DNA from: Anaeramoeba flamelloides
Taxonomy: Eukaryota > Metamonada > Anaeramoebidae
Length of the DNA stretch: 64,000 nucleotides
Assembly: GCA_027625915.1 (NCBI GenBank)
Contig: JANTQA010000015.1
Span: forward strand, 5,423,001-5,487,000
Direction: 5' to 3'
The notes under the pieces are model-generated. The model ran no database searches, had not been told where the DNA came from, and was given only the letters and a program-made list of their open reading frames with translations. Below, piece by piece: positions 1-10,690 of the stretch. Positions within the stretch are counted from its first letter, which is position 1; the number at the start of each line of letters is the position of its first letter. A program made the translations under genes and the position numbers.

Positions 1-106
1 AAATTTTTACATATTAATAATAATGGAAGAAGGAAAATAATTAAAATATCAATGAAAATAATAAAATAATTTACATGGCCAAGTTAAAAAGAATATCCAC
101 TGTAAG

Positions 107-335
107 CCAAATTTCAAAATTAGGGGCAAACTTTTTTATTATTATTTTTTTCTTTTTTCGTTTGTTTTTTAAAAAATAAAATTATTACACTATATTTTTA
201 TTTATTAATCTAAATTGGTTATTATCTCTAAACACTTTCATAAAATACATTATTATTTAAAAGAAAAAAAAAAATTAAATAAATTTTTTACTGATGAAAA
301 ATCTGCCCCTATTTTTGAAATTAAGCTTAGTTGGG
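107..335. repeat. Short inverted-repeat element
   Basis: The left arm near 107-131 (core AAATTTCAAAATTAGGGGCA) is matched in reverse complement near 303-335, leaving a loop of about 170 bases with long T runs. It has the look of a decayed MITE. The sequence just left of it (about 30-100) resembles 59190-59262, so it may belong to a larger dispersed repeat. No coding capacity is seen. Confidence 0.5.
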
Positions 336-412
336 TTTTTTTTTAAATTTTAGAAATAAACCTAAATTTTGAAAAAAAAAAATCTAGTCACTGTATGTCA
401 CTAGATAACTGG

Positions 413-420
<8 letters not shown>

Positions 421-451
<31 letters not shown>
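421..451. repeat. (AT)n microsatellite
   Basis: An uninterrupted alternating AT run of about 31 bases. It can form a cruciform but shows no other structure. Confidence 0.95.
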
Positions 452-454
<3 letters not shown>

Positions 455-1731
455 TTAAGTTTATTTATTTTCAATTATTTATTATTGCTTTTTCTTAAAT
501 CCTTTGAAGTGTTTGAGTCAAAAATCCACTGATGAAAAATTCCCTACAAGTACGATAAGTTCAATAATTTTGATTAGTAATAATATAGGTTTTTTGTGTA
601 TTTTTTTGAATAATTATATCATATGGTTTTTTTTTATTATTTTTGTTGTGGTTTATGTTTTGTTACTTTTTTTAGTTGTTATTGGATTAAGAAACCTTCC
701 CGGATTTAGTATTCTGAGAATAATTTGCAAATGGTTGATACTATTAGCTAGGATTTATTTACAGGAAAATATTTCCTACCTTGTTTTCTATTGTTTGATT
801 CAGATTTTCTTACTACTAATTGATAAGAGTATATAATGGATTAAAATGGTCCTTTTGTGATCTATACAAATAATATAGTGGTTATTAATTCTCTTCATAA
901 AAAAAAACAAAAGAATTTGAATTTCTGGAAAATTTAATAATAATAAAAATATTAATATTCTTAATGTTATTACAAAAATTATTCATCATGTTTATTATCT
1001 CTTTGATGGATAATAAATTGATTTTTGATTTTATAATAAATATCCTAAACAAAATTTTAGGAAATCTGGGAAGTGTAGTAGAGTGAAATAAAGTTCCAAG
1101 TTTTTTTTCCTTCATAAATTGAAAAAAAACCTAATCCTGATTTTATAGAATTCATGGGAATTGGGAAAAATCTAGGTTTTTTCTCTATTCATTTTAATTC
1201 GGGAAATTTTAACAGTTTTTTTTTTTTACTTTTAGTTTTTAATAAGAAAATCTATTAATTTTCTAATCAAAATAAAAATTAAAAAAAAAAAATAATTTAA
1301 ACAAGAGATCATTACACACTATCCAAATCTACAATGAAATTTTTTCAATATCAAATTTTGGGGTTGATTTAGAATTTTAAAATGCCTAATATGAGAATAA
1401 GAAATCTCGTATTGTAAAAAAAATCCAAATGAGCCAATATTCAGGAATTTTTTCTGATTTTCAAAAAATAACTATTCAGAACCCTAAATAGCTCTAAATC
1501 TCGAAAATTCATTGAAAAACCACATAAAATTTACTCTTAAAAATATGAATTTTTTTGATCATATCAGAAGTTTATTTTTCATATCATCTCATTCAGGAAA
1601 TTTTTTTTTTTCAATATAGGTGTTTTCTTATTCTTATATTCAACTTTTTAAAAATCCAAATCAACATCAAACTTTGATATTGAAAAAAAAAAAATCATTT
1701 TTGCCTTGGAACAACTTTAATAACTCCTCCC
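452..1731. other. Gene-free stretch
   Basis: A+T-rich sequence with frequent poly-A/T. A 110-codon open frame at 504-836(+) is hydrophobic only because of T-rich codons and has no recognisable domain or coding composition. I see no supported gene here. Confidence 0.6.
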
Positions 1732-2115
1732 TTAAGGGACTAATCACTATTAAAATTTTGTTACCTAAATTTAATACAGTCAGTTTCACTTTTAAGGCAC
1801 AAACTTTCAACGGAATTTAAGGTACAAAAAAAATCTCAAATTAAAGCACAAAATTCAAATTCTAGTCAAAATAAATTGTAAAAAAAAAAATTGCAAATTT
1901 TGTGCCTTAATTTGAGATTTTTTTGTTCCTTAAATTTCGTTGAAAGTTTGTGCCTTAAAAGTGAAACTGACTGTAGATTTTGAGAAAATTTTTTCCCAAT
2001 AACTTGGATTTGAAAACATCTGTTTATTTTCAATATTAAACATATTTCTAAATAAGGATTCCTTATTTAGAAATTGGTCAAAAAAAAAAAAAAAAAATAG
2101 AGATTAGTCACTTAA
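1732..2115. mobile_element. Short Kolobok-like TTAA element, interrupted by a MITE
   Basis: Both ends carry TTAA followed by a matching inverted end: TTAAGGGACTAATCACTATT on the left, and TTAAGTGACTAATCTCTATT as the reverse complement of the right. Without the 201-base MITE at 1775-1975 the element is about 183 bases, too short to code. Its ends match those of the transposase-bearing copy at 3043-5027 and the copy at 7990-8929, so it is best read as a non-autonomous relative. Confidence 0.75.
1775..1975. mobile_element. TA-flanked palindromic MITE, family 1, copy A
   Basis: A near-perfect 201-base palindrome bounded by TA. The inverted ends begin CAGTCAGTTTCACTTTTAAG and the arms repeat the word AAGGCACAAA. 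The two halves pair almost entirely around an A/T-rich centre near 1870-1895. A TA duplication and CAGT ends are usual for Tc1/mariner-type elements. It sits inside the element at 1732-2115, and the matching element at 7990-8929 has the site empty near 8028-8033. Confidence 0.9.
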
Positions 2116-3042
2116 ATAATAAAACAATAAAAAAAAAATTTTTTCAATTTTTAGATAAAGTTAAATTTTCAATTTAATATATTTAATAATCCTTAAATCT
2201 ACTTATTAAAAAATATTCTCTTTTTTTTTTATTCAATGATCCATTTTTAATCTGTTAGTATTGTTTTTTTTTTTGTTTTGTTTTATAAATAGAGTTTTCA
2301 AAGAAGTGGTTGTTATTTGTAATCTCTTTTTGAAAAGAGGAAATGAAATTGAAGTAGAAATATTTTCACATTTGATGATAAATTCAATAAAAAGTTTTGA
2401 AAATTTTTGATATTTATTTTTTCTTTGGAAATTTTTAGTTCATTTTTCTTTTTCCATTGTTACAATTTTTAATACACAAACTTTGAGTCCAGCATTTCAT
2501 TGGTTTAAATGTTAAAAAACTATGTAAAGTTATTTGTTGCTTCAAAATTTATTATTTGTCAATGCACTGTTTGAAAAATAGAGTCCTAAGATTTTCAAAA
2601 ATATAATTGATCAATAAATTTTTTTTGATTTTTACTCTTTTAATTTTTTATCTTTTTCTTTTGTCGTGTGTAAAAGAAAATGGGCGGTAATTGTATTCAT
2701 AAACCATTCATCAAAAACAAGTTAAACTCGTTTTACAAAAAGATAATGAATCAATAATATTTACATGGACTTTTCACAAAACAAATTATTTTGATTTTTT
2801 TTGCAAGAATTTCTCATTTTTTTAATTTCAGCAAAAAAATCTTAAGTACTATCTAAAAAAAGCCACCACGGGAGTCTTACAACTTGATAAATTTTTTCAG
2901 AAAAGCTGAAAATTCAACTTTAAGTCGATAAAATTGAAAATTTTAATCAATTTTTTTGAATAATAACCCAATTTGTAAAAAAAAAAATTCACAAGTTCAC
3001 ATAATCTATTTGTTAGTTCCAAGTAAAACTAAAAATTTGTTG
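2116..3042. other. Gene-free stretch
   Basis: A+T-rich with poly-A/T tracts and no open frame of coding quality. Nothing supported. Confidence 0.6.
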
Positions 3043-3522
3043 TTAAGGGACTAGTTTCTCTCGACAACAACGTATAAGGGTTCAGTATGTTGTTGGTAAG
3101 GATGATTTAAATTAATATATTATCTCAAAAACATTAAAAAAATTCTAATTAAAAAAGTAACCTGTGTGTTTTATTTAATTTTTTTATAAGAACGAAACTT
3201 TTTCTTTTCGTTTTTAATTTTTTTTTTAGTTTCTGAATTTTCTTTAGTATTAGACTTCAAATCCTCAATCAAAACATCCGTTTGGAGTTCTTTATTCCAA
3301 CTAAACCAACAATACAAAGACCTCAAATAATATGATTTGTGGAAATTTTTTTGATTTAGGTATTTTTTTTTGCCAATAAGGAATTAAAGGATTCATTAAG
3401 ATTTGTTCGATATAAATAAATTAAAAATGGTGCTTTGACTTTCATGAACATATTGATTTCTTCTAAAAATAAATTTGTAGCTTCTTGAGTGATTTTTTTT
3501 CGATTTTCAAGTGAATTTTTTT

Positions 3523-4364
3523 TTACCATTTATTTTTGTTTTTTTTTTTTAGTTTTTCAGAATTTGGATTTAAGAACTCATATTCACTTTTACCTTTACA
3601 CATTGATTTTATACACTTATCATGATTTCCTTGAGCATGATAAATGAATTTGAGAATAATTCTTTTACATTCCTCAAGGTCGAAATTCGCATTTTTCAAA
3701 GAATATAAAATCCAATCAACAAACCTCTTGATAAATATCTGTTTCATACCAAAACATGTCATGAGTTCTTTAAGACATTTGTGTTTCATTCTCCATTTTT
3801 GTAGATAATTCTTATAACAAATAAAAAAAATGATTTGTATCCCAAGTTTCAATAGTTTTTTTCACCAAAAATTTTTTTTTACAATTAAAAAATGCACTTG
3901 CATCTCTATCATGACAAATTGTTCCGATTTGAATATCATATTTTTTTAAAATAGCTAAACCCTTTTCTACTAAAAAGCACTCTAATTGTTTTGAATTCAA
4001 CTTGACTTCATAAAAAAAATTGTTTTTCTTTTTATCTTGTTTTGATTTTTTACAACTAATACATAATAAAACTTTACCTTCCAAATCAGAACAACCATCT
4101 AAAACTATAAAAGATACCGAACATTCTTTTGCACCCCTTCTTGAAGAATATCTACCGTCAAAACCAATTGTAATTTTTTTGTTTTGTAAAATTTTACAAT
4201 ACCTTTTCAATAAATTTAATGCGAAAACATCATAATATAAACCAACTTTCTTCAAATATTTGTAATAAAATTTTCTATTGATTTTTACATATTCTACTAT
4301 ATCTGTATAACCATGACCCTTTTAATTGATTTTAAAATTTGATTTAAAAGTTCTTGTTTGTTTT

Positions 4365-4400
<36 letters not shown>

Positions 4401-4688
4401 TATTAGTTGTAAATTATTTCTTTTTCTTTTCCTTCCAATCATAAAATCAACATCTAAATTTGGTTTAGTATTCCAAAATAAGTCATCTCTTTTCCTTTTT
4501 CTCTGACCTGAAAGAAATTTCATTGTTTTAAGTAAACTATTATCATCGTACCTGAAATTAAATTTTTTACTAATTTCTTCATTGAATTCTCTCATTATAA
4601 TCAAAGTAATTTTTTGATTTCGTCTCTTTTTAAAACTATTCCATTCTTCCCATAATTGAATTCTAGTAAAAGACTTCGTTTTGTTCAT
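3523..4688 (-). pseudogene. Broken DDE-type transposase (Kolobok-like)
   Basis: Three minus-strand frames read as one disrupted protein. The N-terminal part (ATG near 4688) is basic and ends in a poly-lysine run near 4365-4400. The frame then shifts to one reading 'QELLNQILKSIK' and shifts again to the core that contains 'GHGYTDIVEYVK'. The core has IGFDGRYSSRRGAKE (candidate first catalytic D), then CHDRDASAFF (candidate second D), then ETWDTNHF. A further frame change near 3812-3850 leads into a helical C-terminal part with IYHAQGNHDKC, like the histidine/cysteine motif seen late in this transposase type. At least three frame breaks make it inactive. It lies within inverted ends at 3043-5027. 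Confidence 0.7.
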
Positions 4689-4761
4689 AATTAAAAAAAA
4701 ATTCAAATTGTAAAAAATCTCTAAAAAATAAAAAAATAAAAAATTCATCAAATTATTTGAA

Positions 4762-4868
4762 TACTTTCCAATATAAAACTTTAAATTATAATAACCATAG
4801 AGGAAACTTAGTGTAAAAATTGAAAGGATTTGGAATGTTTTTTTTTGAAGTTCTATATTGGAAAGTTA
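4762..4868. repeat. Short inverted repeat
   Basis: A ~20-base word with core ACTTTCCAATATAAAACTT at 4762-4781 is matched in reverse complement at 4849-4868, with about 67 bases between. It lies inside the Kolobok-like element near its right end, upstream of the transposase remnant. It could be a subterminal transposase-binding repeat or an older small insertion. Confidence 0.5.
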
Positions 4869-5261
4869 TTGAAATTTTTGAATAAATTCGACTTGAAAAA
4901 AACTTGAAATTCATTTTGAGCAAGTATACAAACAGTTTTGATATTTTAAAACTTTACTTTAAAAATTTTATCTTCAAAAATTCAGTTTCATCAAAAATTT
5001 ATTTTTGAAAAAATACTAGTCCCTTAAAAAAATTTTATTTTAAGGGGAAAATGATTAAAAAATGAGTCGCTAAAATCCTCTTATTTAAGTTCTGAATTGG
5101 TCAAATTTCTTTTTAAAATCAATTTTATCATTCTATTTTTTTATTTCTTTTTTTTTTTTTTACTTTATGCTTGAAATCTCATAATATATAGGCACGGGTG
5201 TATCTATGTGTATATTTATACATTCTTTATAACTTATTAAATAAAAAATTTGGTTTTTTTT

Positions 5262-6710
5262 TTAATTTTTTTGATATTTTCGAGTTAATTGATGCAGATC
5301 ATTAACAAAATTCAATTTGGGATCAATTTGGAAATATTCCTGGGCATCCTGCAATTCTTCTAAAATGATATCGATATCCATATCTGCTGTTATATCAAGG
5401 TTGCCTGTATAAAAGTATTTGATAATTAATTCTAAAGTGTCGATTGATTTGCCCGAAAAGTCTTTCACTTGTGAGGTGTTATCTTGAACATTGTTGAACA
5501 TATTTCGATATAGGCCAGATCTGGCTTGCAAAATGATCTTGTGGACATCAATTTCGTCGACTTCCTCGGGTTCTTCAGGATCTGGGACGAGTATTGTAAA
5601 ATCCTTTTCGTCGTTGTCTTTGTTGAATTTTTTGGTTAGCTGTTCTCCAAAAGAAGGGAAGTTTTCAAAATCTAACCCCAACACTCGAAAGCAGTCTTTA
5701 ACAGATTCGTTTTGGATTTTGAAATCTTTTCCATAAATAAAATCGACAAATTCCTGGTAGTAATCCTCATTCAGCAATGCCTTTTCAAGATGGTTTTTAA
5801 TGTATTGTGGCTCCAAATCTGTTCTGAGTCTCAGCATGCTCGAATGAACTTTGATTCCCGAGATTTCCATATCTGTATGCTCCTTTGCCTCTAATAATTT
5901 TTGATAGGGCAAATATGATTGCATTAATTTGTTTGCACGCTCATACTCATCTGAAGTGACTACCCAAAGGGTATAATATTCCACACCTGTAATTTCTCGA
6001 AAACTTATGTTTTGCTTTGGATCAAGTTTTTCTCCTTTCATGAAAAGAATTATTTTCTCGCTTTCCAAACTCAGATCAACAGCTAATTTTTTTCGCACTT
6101 CGGTTTCTGTTGAATTATTATATCGTAAATGAAATGGTTCAAAGACTCGTTTCACATCTAGCCTTTGAAACGAAAGTAGTGGAAGGACTCGTTTTGATTT
6201 CATTTTTATCCTTCTTCGAATTATTTTGATTTCACCTTTATTGGTTTGAAACAGTTCACTAATTTTGTTTTCCTGTATTGAGTTCCAATTTGTGCTTTGG
6301 TTGTTTCCACACTGAAAACTGAGTTGCCTCTTCGTCAAAAATGATTCATTTCTTTTGGTTGCAAAAATTGCAAAAATATTTTTAAAATCTTCATCTTTTT
6401 TGGCCATTATGTCTAAGGCCTTGTTTCCATACGTTATTGCGAGATCGACTAATTCAAGGTTTTGTGCTATTTCTTCAAGATTAGCAATTTTAACCTCTCG
6501 TTCATTTTCAATGTTGTGGCACGATAGAAAATGTGATAAGCCATGCAATTCGTCGTGGTGTTCTAAGCCACAGTAAGTACAATATATTTTTTGACATTTT
6601 GTGCATTTCTGAAAGCCTATACCTTCGTCAATGACAATGTTAAGTTCTTTACATCCTGGACATTGTTGGTAATAGGGTTGAAATTTCAATTTAAGTTCAT
6701 CAAGATCCAT
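5262..6710 (-). CDS. BTB-domain protein with IBR-like zinc finger and ubiquitin-like region
   Basis: A 482-residue single-exon gene. Residues 17-65 form a cysteine/histidine cluster (C17, C20, C36, C39, C44, C47, H51/H52, H56, H60, C64) with the spacing of an in-between-RING zinc finger. Residues about 181-251 look like a ubiquitin-like fold (basic start, 'VRKKLA', then 'LFMKGEKLD'). Residues about 285-345 resemble the first half of a BTB fold ('VHSSMLRLRT', 'FVDFIYG'). Residues 370-465 are a clear BTB/POZ domain ('DVHKIILQARSGLYRNMF', 'KYFYTGNLDI'). BTB proteins dimerise and often recruit substrates to cullin-3 ligases; with the zinc finger and ubiquitin-like part, a role in ubiquitin signalling is plausible but inferred. 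No RING is visible, so ligase activity of its own is doubtful. The start is the first ATG after a T-rich leader. Confidence 0.93.
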   Translation of the reverse strand: MDLDELKLKFQPYYQQCPGCKELNIVIDEGIGFQKCTKCQKIYCTYCGLEHHDELHGLSHFLSCHNIENEREVKIANLEEIAQNLELVDLAITYGNKALDIMAKKDEDFKNIFAIFATKRNESFLTKRQLSFQCGNNQSTNWNSIQENKISELFQTNKGEIKIIRRRIKMKSKRVLPLLSFQRLDVKRVFEPFHLRYNNSTETEVRKKLAVDLSLESEKIILFMKGEKLDPKQNISFREITGVEYYTLWVVTSDEYERANKLMQSYLPYQKLLEAKEHTDMEISGIKVHSSMLRLRTDLEPQYIKNHLEKALLNEDYYQEFVDFIYGKDFKIQNESVKDCFRVLGLDFENFPSFGEQLTKKFNKDNDEKDFTILVPDPEEPEEVDEIDVHKIILQARSGLYRNMFNNVQDNTSQVKDFSGKSIDTLELIIKYFYTGNLDITADMDIDIILEELQDAQEYFQIDPKLNFVNDLHQLTRKYQKN

Positions 6711-7771
6711 TAGGTTGGTGTTTTTTTTTTTTATGTGTGGATTAAAAGTTTAAAAGAAGTTTTAAAATAATGAAAAAAATTTGGAATTTTCCATTGATAA
6801 AAAAGACGACAACCAACATTTGAAGTCAAATCCTTTTGACTTTTTTTGTTTGCCTTAAAGATTGCTTGGCTTTTAAAAATACTTTTTTACTCTTATTTGA
6901 CAGTTTTTCTTTTTGAATACTTTTTAAAAGGAAAGGTTTCAAATCAATTTCTATTCATTAACAATTTACTTGTTAATAAGTTTGAAAATTTTTCTGACTT
7001 TCAGTTGTTTTGACAAAAAGAACAATAAAAAAAAGTACTTTCGCAAAGGAACTATTGATAATTTTGCATAAAATTACTGAAACAAGTATAATCAGGCAAA
7101 GATTGTTAATCGTTAAGACTAAAGAAATTATTGTGTTAATACCGAATAATTATATTTTTTTTAATAACCAAACTCTCAAAATTCTAACTCACCCTCTTAT
7201 TAGAATGATGGTTAATGAAACTATACTTATTCAAAACACCATTCAATCAATCAAGAAACAAGAAAAAAAATTATCTTTTTCTAAACTCTAGTAAACCTCA
7301 ATAAAACCCGATTGTTTTTCAAAAAAAGTTGATCTACTTATACGATCAAACAATTACTCGGGTATTCTATAGACACCTTACTTTGAGGAACTTTAGGTAG
7401 GTTTATTACTTTGTTCATAAAAAAATTGGTTATTTATAAAAAGGATTTGATTCTAAATAAATGAAATTACACAAAAATTTTACCCGACATATTCACAATT
7501 AAAAATCTTGCACAGGTATTATTTTCTCTACTATATACTCTATTTGAACTCTACTCCAATAGTGATTCTTTTTAACCATTTTCCCAATTGTTAAAACAGA
7601 TTTGAGTTTTTGCTGAATTGCTGTAGTCAAAATAAAGTGTGCAAAAAAATTTAATACGTGTATCAAAATAAAAAGCGTGTTTTTTTGTTATAAAAGACCT
7701 ATTCATCAACCGATCAAAGAAAATGATAACAAACCCTTAAGAAAATCAGATATTGGTTTCTTAAAGTTCTA
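6711..7771. other. Gene-free stretch upstream of the BTB gene
   Basis: It holds the presumed promoter side of the minus-strand BTB gene; no recognisable core promoter. A 93-codon frame at 7010-7291(+) has no domain and repeat-like surroundings. The word TATTCACAATTAAAAAT near 7488 recurs near 10707, so part of this stretch is dispersed repeat. Confidence 0.5.
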
Positions 7772-8000
7772 TACTATTTGTTTTAAAATAAAGGGAAACA
7801 AAATTTTCATTCATCTTTCAAAAAAAAGGTTTAGAAATCAGACAACTTTTCAAATTTTTAATTCTGAAAAAAAGCTTAAATTATTCGTTTCCTTTTTAGA
7901 ATTGGGATCGTTGATGATTTTATAATAATTAATGAGTTGTGTGTTTTTTTGGAAAGATGAAGGAAAATTGTGATCTTTTGATTTTTCAATTAAGGGACTA
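7772..8000. mobile_element. TA-flanked MITE, family 2, copy 1 (right end interrupted)
   Basis: The left end TACTATTTGTTTTAAAATAA followed by ACAAAATTTTCATTC matches the right end in reverse complement (GATCACAATTTTCCTTC). Its last bases, expected to read CAATTAATAGTA, instead read CAATTAAGGGACTA. That is exactly where the TTAA-flanked element at 7990-8929 begins, so the younger insertion appears to have landed in the TTAA of this MITE's end. Confidence 0.7.
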
Positions 8001-8929
8001 TTCTTTATTAAATTTTTTTAGGTAAATTTAATAGAGATTTTGAATTTTTTTTGCCAATTACTTAGATTTGAAATCAAAGTGAAAAACTTCTTAGTATAGT
8101 AATGGAATCTCGATAAATGAGATTCATTAAATTTAGTTATTGTTTTTATAGAAATAAAAAAATTTTCTATTTTTTTCACTTTTTGAAAGTTACTTTTTTT
8201 CAACTTTTAGCAAAAATACCAAAAATAAAAAAAAATATGAGCAAGAAAGCAAAACCTTGTTATGTTTGTTGAAGAAGTACAAAAAATAGTTTGAAAAATA
8301 AACCTGAAAAGGTTTTTTTGGATTTGCATGAAAAAACAGTTTGATTCTAAAAAAAATATACAATATATGCTTTACTCTTAATAAAATATTTTCTTTCTTT
8401 TCTTGTACCATTTTTTTTTTCATGAATTTACTTTTTCAGTTTACACTCTTTTGTTTTTGTTGAATTTGAAGTTTTTTTAAATGTTCCCAAATTATCATTC
8501 CAAAAGTTTTTGTCAGAGTTAAAAAAAATCAAAGAAAAGAATAAGAACTATTTTTTAAAAAAGTAATTACTGATAAAACAAATTGAATTCTTTATAGAGT
8601 CAAGTTGGATGAACAGAAGTGAAAGAGAAAATATCCACTAGTTTTAAATTATTTTTTCGTTTTTCAAAATAAGAATAAATAATATTTTTAAGAAAATAAT
8701 TAAATTCAAAATTAATCAAAAAATTCTCATCCTTAAAAATATTTTTTCAAAAAAAAATATTTTTAAAAGTCACTTTTTTTGACAGAATTGTAAAATTTTA
8801 AAAAAACAAGAAAAAAAAGTTCTAACATTGAAAAAACCTGTCTATTTTCAATTTTAAACATATTTCAAGATATTGATTCCTTATTTAGTTATTGGTCAAA
8901 AAAAAAATTAATAGAGACTATTCCCTTAA
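7990..8929. mobile_element. Non-autonomous Kolobok-like TTAA element, ~940 bases
   Basis: The left end is TTAAGGGACTATTCTTTATT; the right end in reverse complement is TTAAGGGAATAGTCTCTATT. The terminal ~80 bases and the last ~95 bases match the two ends of the 1732-2115 copy, including the word ATTCCTTATTTAG near 8876 and 2057. Near 8028 it preserves the uninterrupted site that holds the family-1 MITE in the other copy. Only short open frames are present, none transposase-like. Confidence 0.75.
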
Positions 8930-9594
8930 CAATAATTTAAAAAGAAATTCTAAAAACAAAGGATCAAATTATAAACTTTATCTCAAAAAATAGAGTAAAT
9001 TTTTCATAATACATTGGCATTATTATCAAAAAAACTAAAAAACTTTAAAAAAAAAATTACAATGACACACTTTTAACTAATTCCATTCGTAATTTTAATT
9101 TTACTGAAAAAAATCCTGGTGTTTACTTTCAAAATTGATTTGAACTTAGATATACTATTTGGTAGTTGATTGGGTGTTGCCTTGGAACAAGAAGAAAAAA
9201 AATGCTTGGATTATATTTTGAAACTTGGATTGTAGTCGCTGTGTACACATTATTTTGATCACTTTAATGGTAATTGAATTTCAAATGGGAACAATTTTCT
9301 ATTCATTTTCAATTTCCTTTTTCAAATATAGTTTTTAAATTCCAGTCTACTTCTTAGAACTCGAATTTGCAAACAACTAAGAAAACCAAGTGAAAATATT
9401 ATCCCATTTCAAATTTAAAAACCAGCAATAGTAAAGCTCTATAATACTCTATTTTTCTCACAAAAAAGGATGATCTATTTTTGATATAAAAAATTACTTG
9501 ACTGGTTCTATAGGTACCACACTTTTATCAACTTTGTGTCATTTTATCATAGATTTAATACAAAAGTTGATTTTAAATTATACATCAATTTCAC
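8930..9594. repeat. Dispersed repeat, copy 1 (paired with 53472-53810)
   Basis: About 8938-9280 aligns with 53472-53810: both begin AAAGAAATTCTAAAAA, continue through a 'TTTATCTCAAA' word, share AAAATTGATTTGAA, and include a G-rich patch near 9185 and 53760. Identity is moderate by eye, perhaps 70 percent. No gene is seen through 9594. Confidence 0.55.
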
Positions 9595-10690
9595 CATTGT
9601 GAAAAAAAATTGGGATATTAAAAAAAATTGGGCTAGTAAAAAATTTATTTTCGTTTTTTAAATAATAAATATTAGTAAAATGATTTTTGAACAAAGTAAA
9701 ATTTTTTGAACAAATCTTACATTTAAGAAAAACCAAAGTCACTATCAATTATAATTTTCAAAAAAAATATTATTTCATTGTATTTTGATCTATTAGAATT
9801 GCAATATACTCTAAAAATACACAAATTGACTTATCATTGTAAACTTTACTAAAAATGTTACTTTTTTTTTATTAGATTATATTCCAAAGTTAAATTATTC
9901 ATTGTTTGTGAAGAACAAAAATTAATAAGTGGTTTAAATTAAAGTTTGTCTATGGGGATTTAAAGAATTTAAAGGGTTTCTGAAATCTTAATATTTCATT
10001 ATTTTTAAATTTTGATTGTAAAACATTTGTGGAAAACAACCTCTTTTGAAGAAAAAATATCTTTTTTGGTAGATTTTATAATTAAATTTGGTTTAAAATG
10101 GTATTTAAGATTAAGCTGGATAAATTTGTGTTAATGAATAATGATAAATATCTCATTGAATTAACAGATTTTAGTATTTCCGGATAAATAGTCCTCTTAT
10201 TTCTAGTAAAGTTTACAATTAAAAGTAAATTTGTGTATTTTTAGAGTATATTAAAATTCTAAAAGATCAAAATGAAACATTTTATTATTACTATTTGTTG
10301 TAAAATACATGGAACAAAATTTTCCTCCAATTTTCCAAAAAAGGGTTTTTAAAATCATGTAAATTTCAATTTTTTAATCCCCAGTAAATCAGTTTAAATT
10401 CTTAATTTCCCTTTTAGAATTAGGACTTTTGATGATTTGATATAATTCTTGGAATGTATGTATTTTGGAAAGCTGACTGAAAATTTTGATCTTTTTATTT
10501 TACAATTAATAGTACTTTCGAAAATTATCAATGAGAGTAACTGTGGTTTTTCTTAAATGTAAGATTTATTCATAAAATGATACTTTGTTCAAAAATCATT
10601 TTGCTAATATTTATTATTTAAAAAATGAAAACAAATTTTTGACTGGCCCAATTTTTTTTAATGTCCCAAATTTTTTTAACAAAGGCCACA
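9595..10690. mobile_element. Long fold-back (palindromic) element
   Basis: A left arm of about 265 bases (9595-9860) matches the reverse complement of the right arm (about 10190-10690). Shared words include TTTTTAAATAATAAATATTAG, cut here as the core TTTTTAAATAATAAATATTA, and ATACTCTAAAAATACACAAA. The unpaired centre (9861-10189) has no open frame of note. The right arm is longer only because a family-2 MITE (10289-10514) sits in it; the left arm keeps the empty site near 9765. The structure fits a fold-back DNA transposon. Confidence 0.8.
10289..10514. mobile_element. TA-flanked MITE, family 2, copy 2
   Basis: Inverted ends of about 48 bases: TACTATTTGTTGTAAAATAC on the left, TACTATTAATTGTAAAATAA as reverse complement of the right, each followed by AAAATTTTC and a CTTTCC-like word. 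TA on both sides. It lies in the right arm of the fold-back element; the left arm lacks it, so the insertion is younger than the fold-back. Confidence 0.85.

Larger units (their letters stand above)
3043..5027. mobile_element. Kolobok-like DNA transposon, decayed, with transposase remnant
   Basis: The left end is TTAA then GGGACTAGTTTCTC (3043 on). The right end in reverse complement is TTAA then GGGACTAGTATTTT (ending 5027). The identical TTAA on both sides fits a TTAA target-site duplication, which among eukaryotic cut-and-paste elements is typical of piggyBac and Kolobok. Inside lies a minus-strand transposase pseudogene whose motifs (DGR, D-R-D, W-D-x-N-H, H-x2-G-x-H-x2-C) recall Kolobok-type transposases rather than piggyBac. 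Non-autonomous relatives with the same ends are at 1732-2115, 7990-8929 and 11528-12662. The family name is my inference from motifs plus TTAA. Confidence 0.7.

Noticed and set aside
504-836. 110-codon hydrophobic frame that could be a membrane protein
   Set aside because: Hydrophobicity follows from T-rich codons, composition equals that of the surrounding spacer, and no domain or counterpart is seen.
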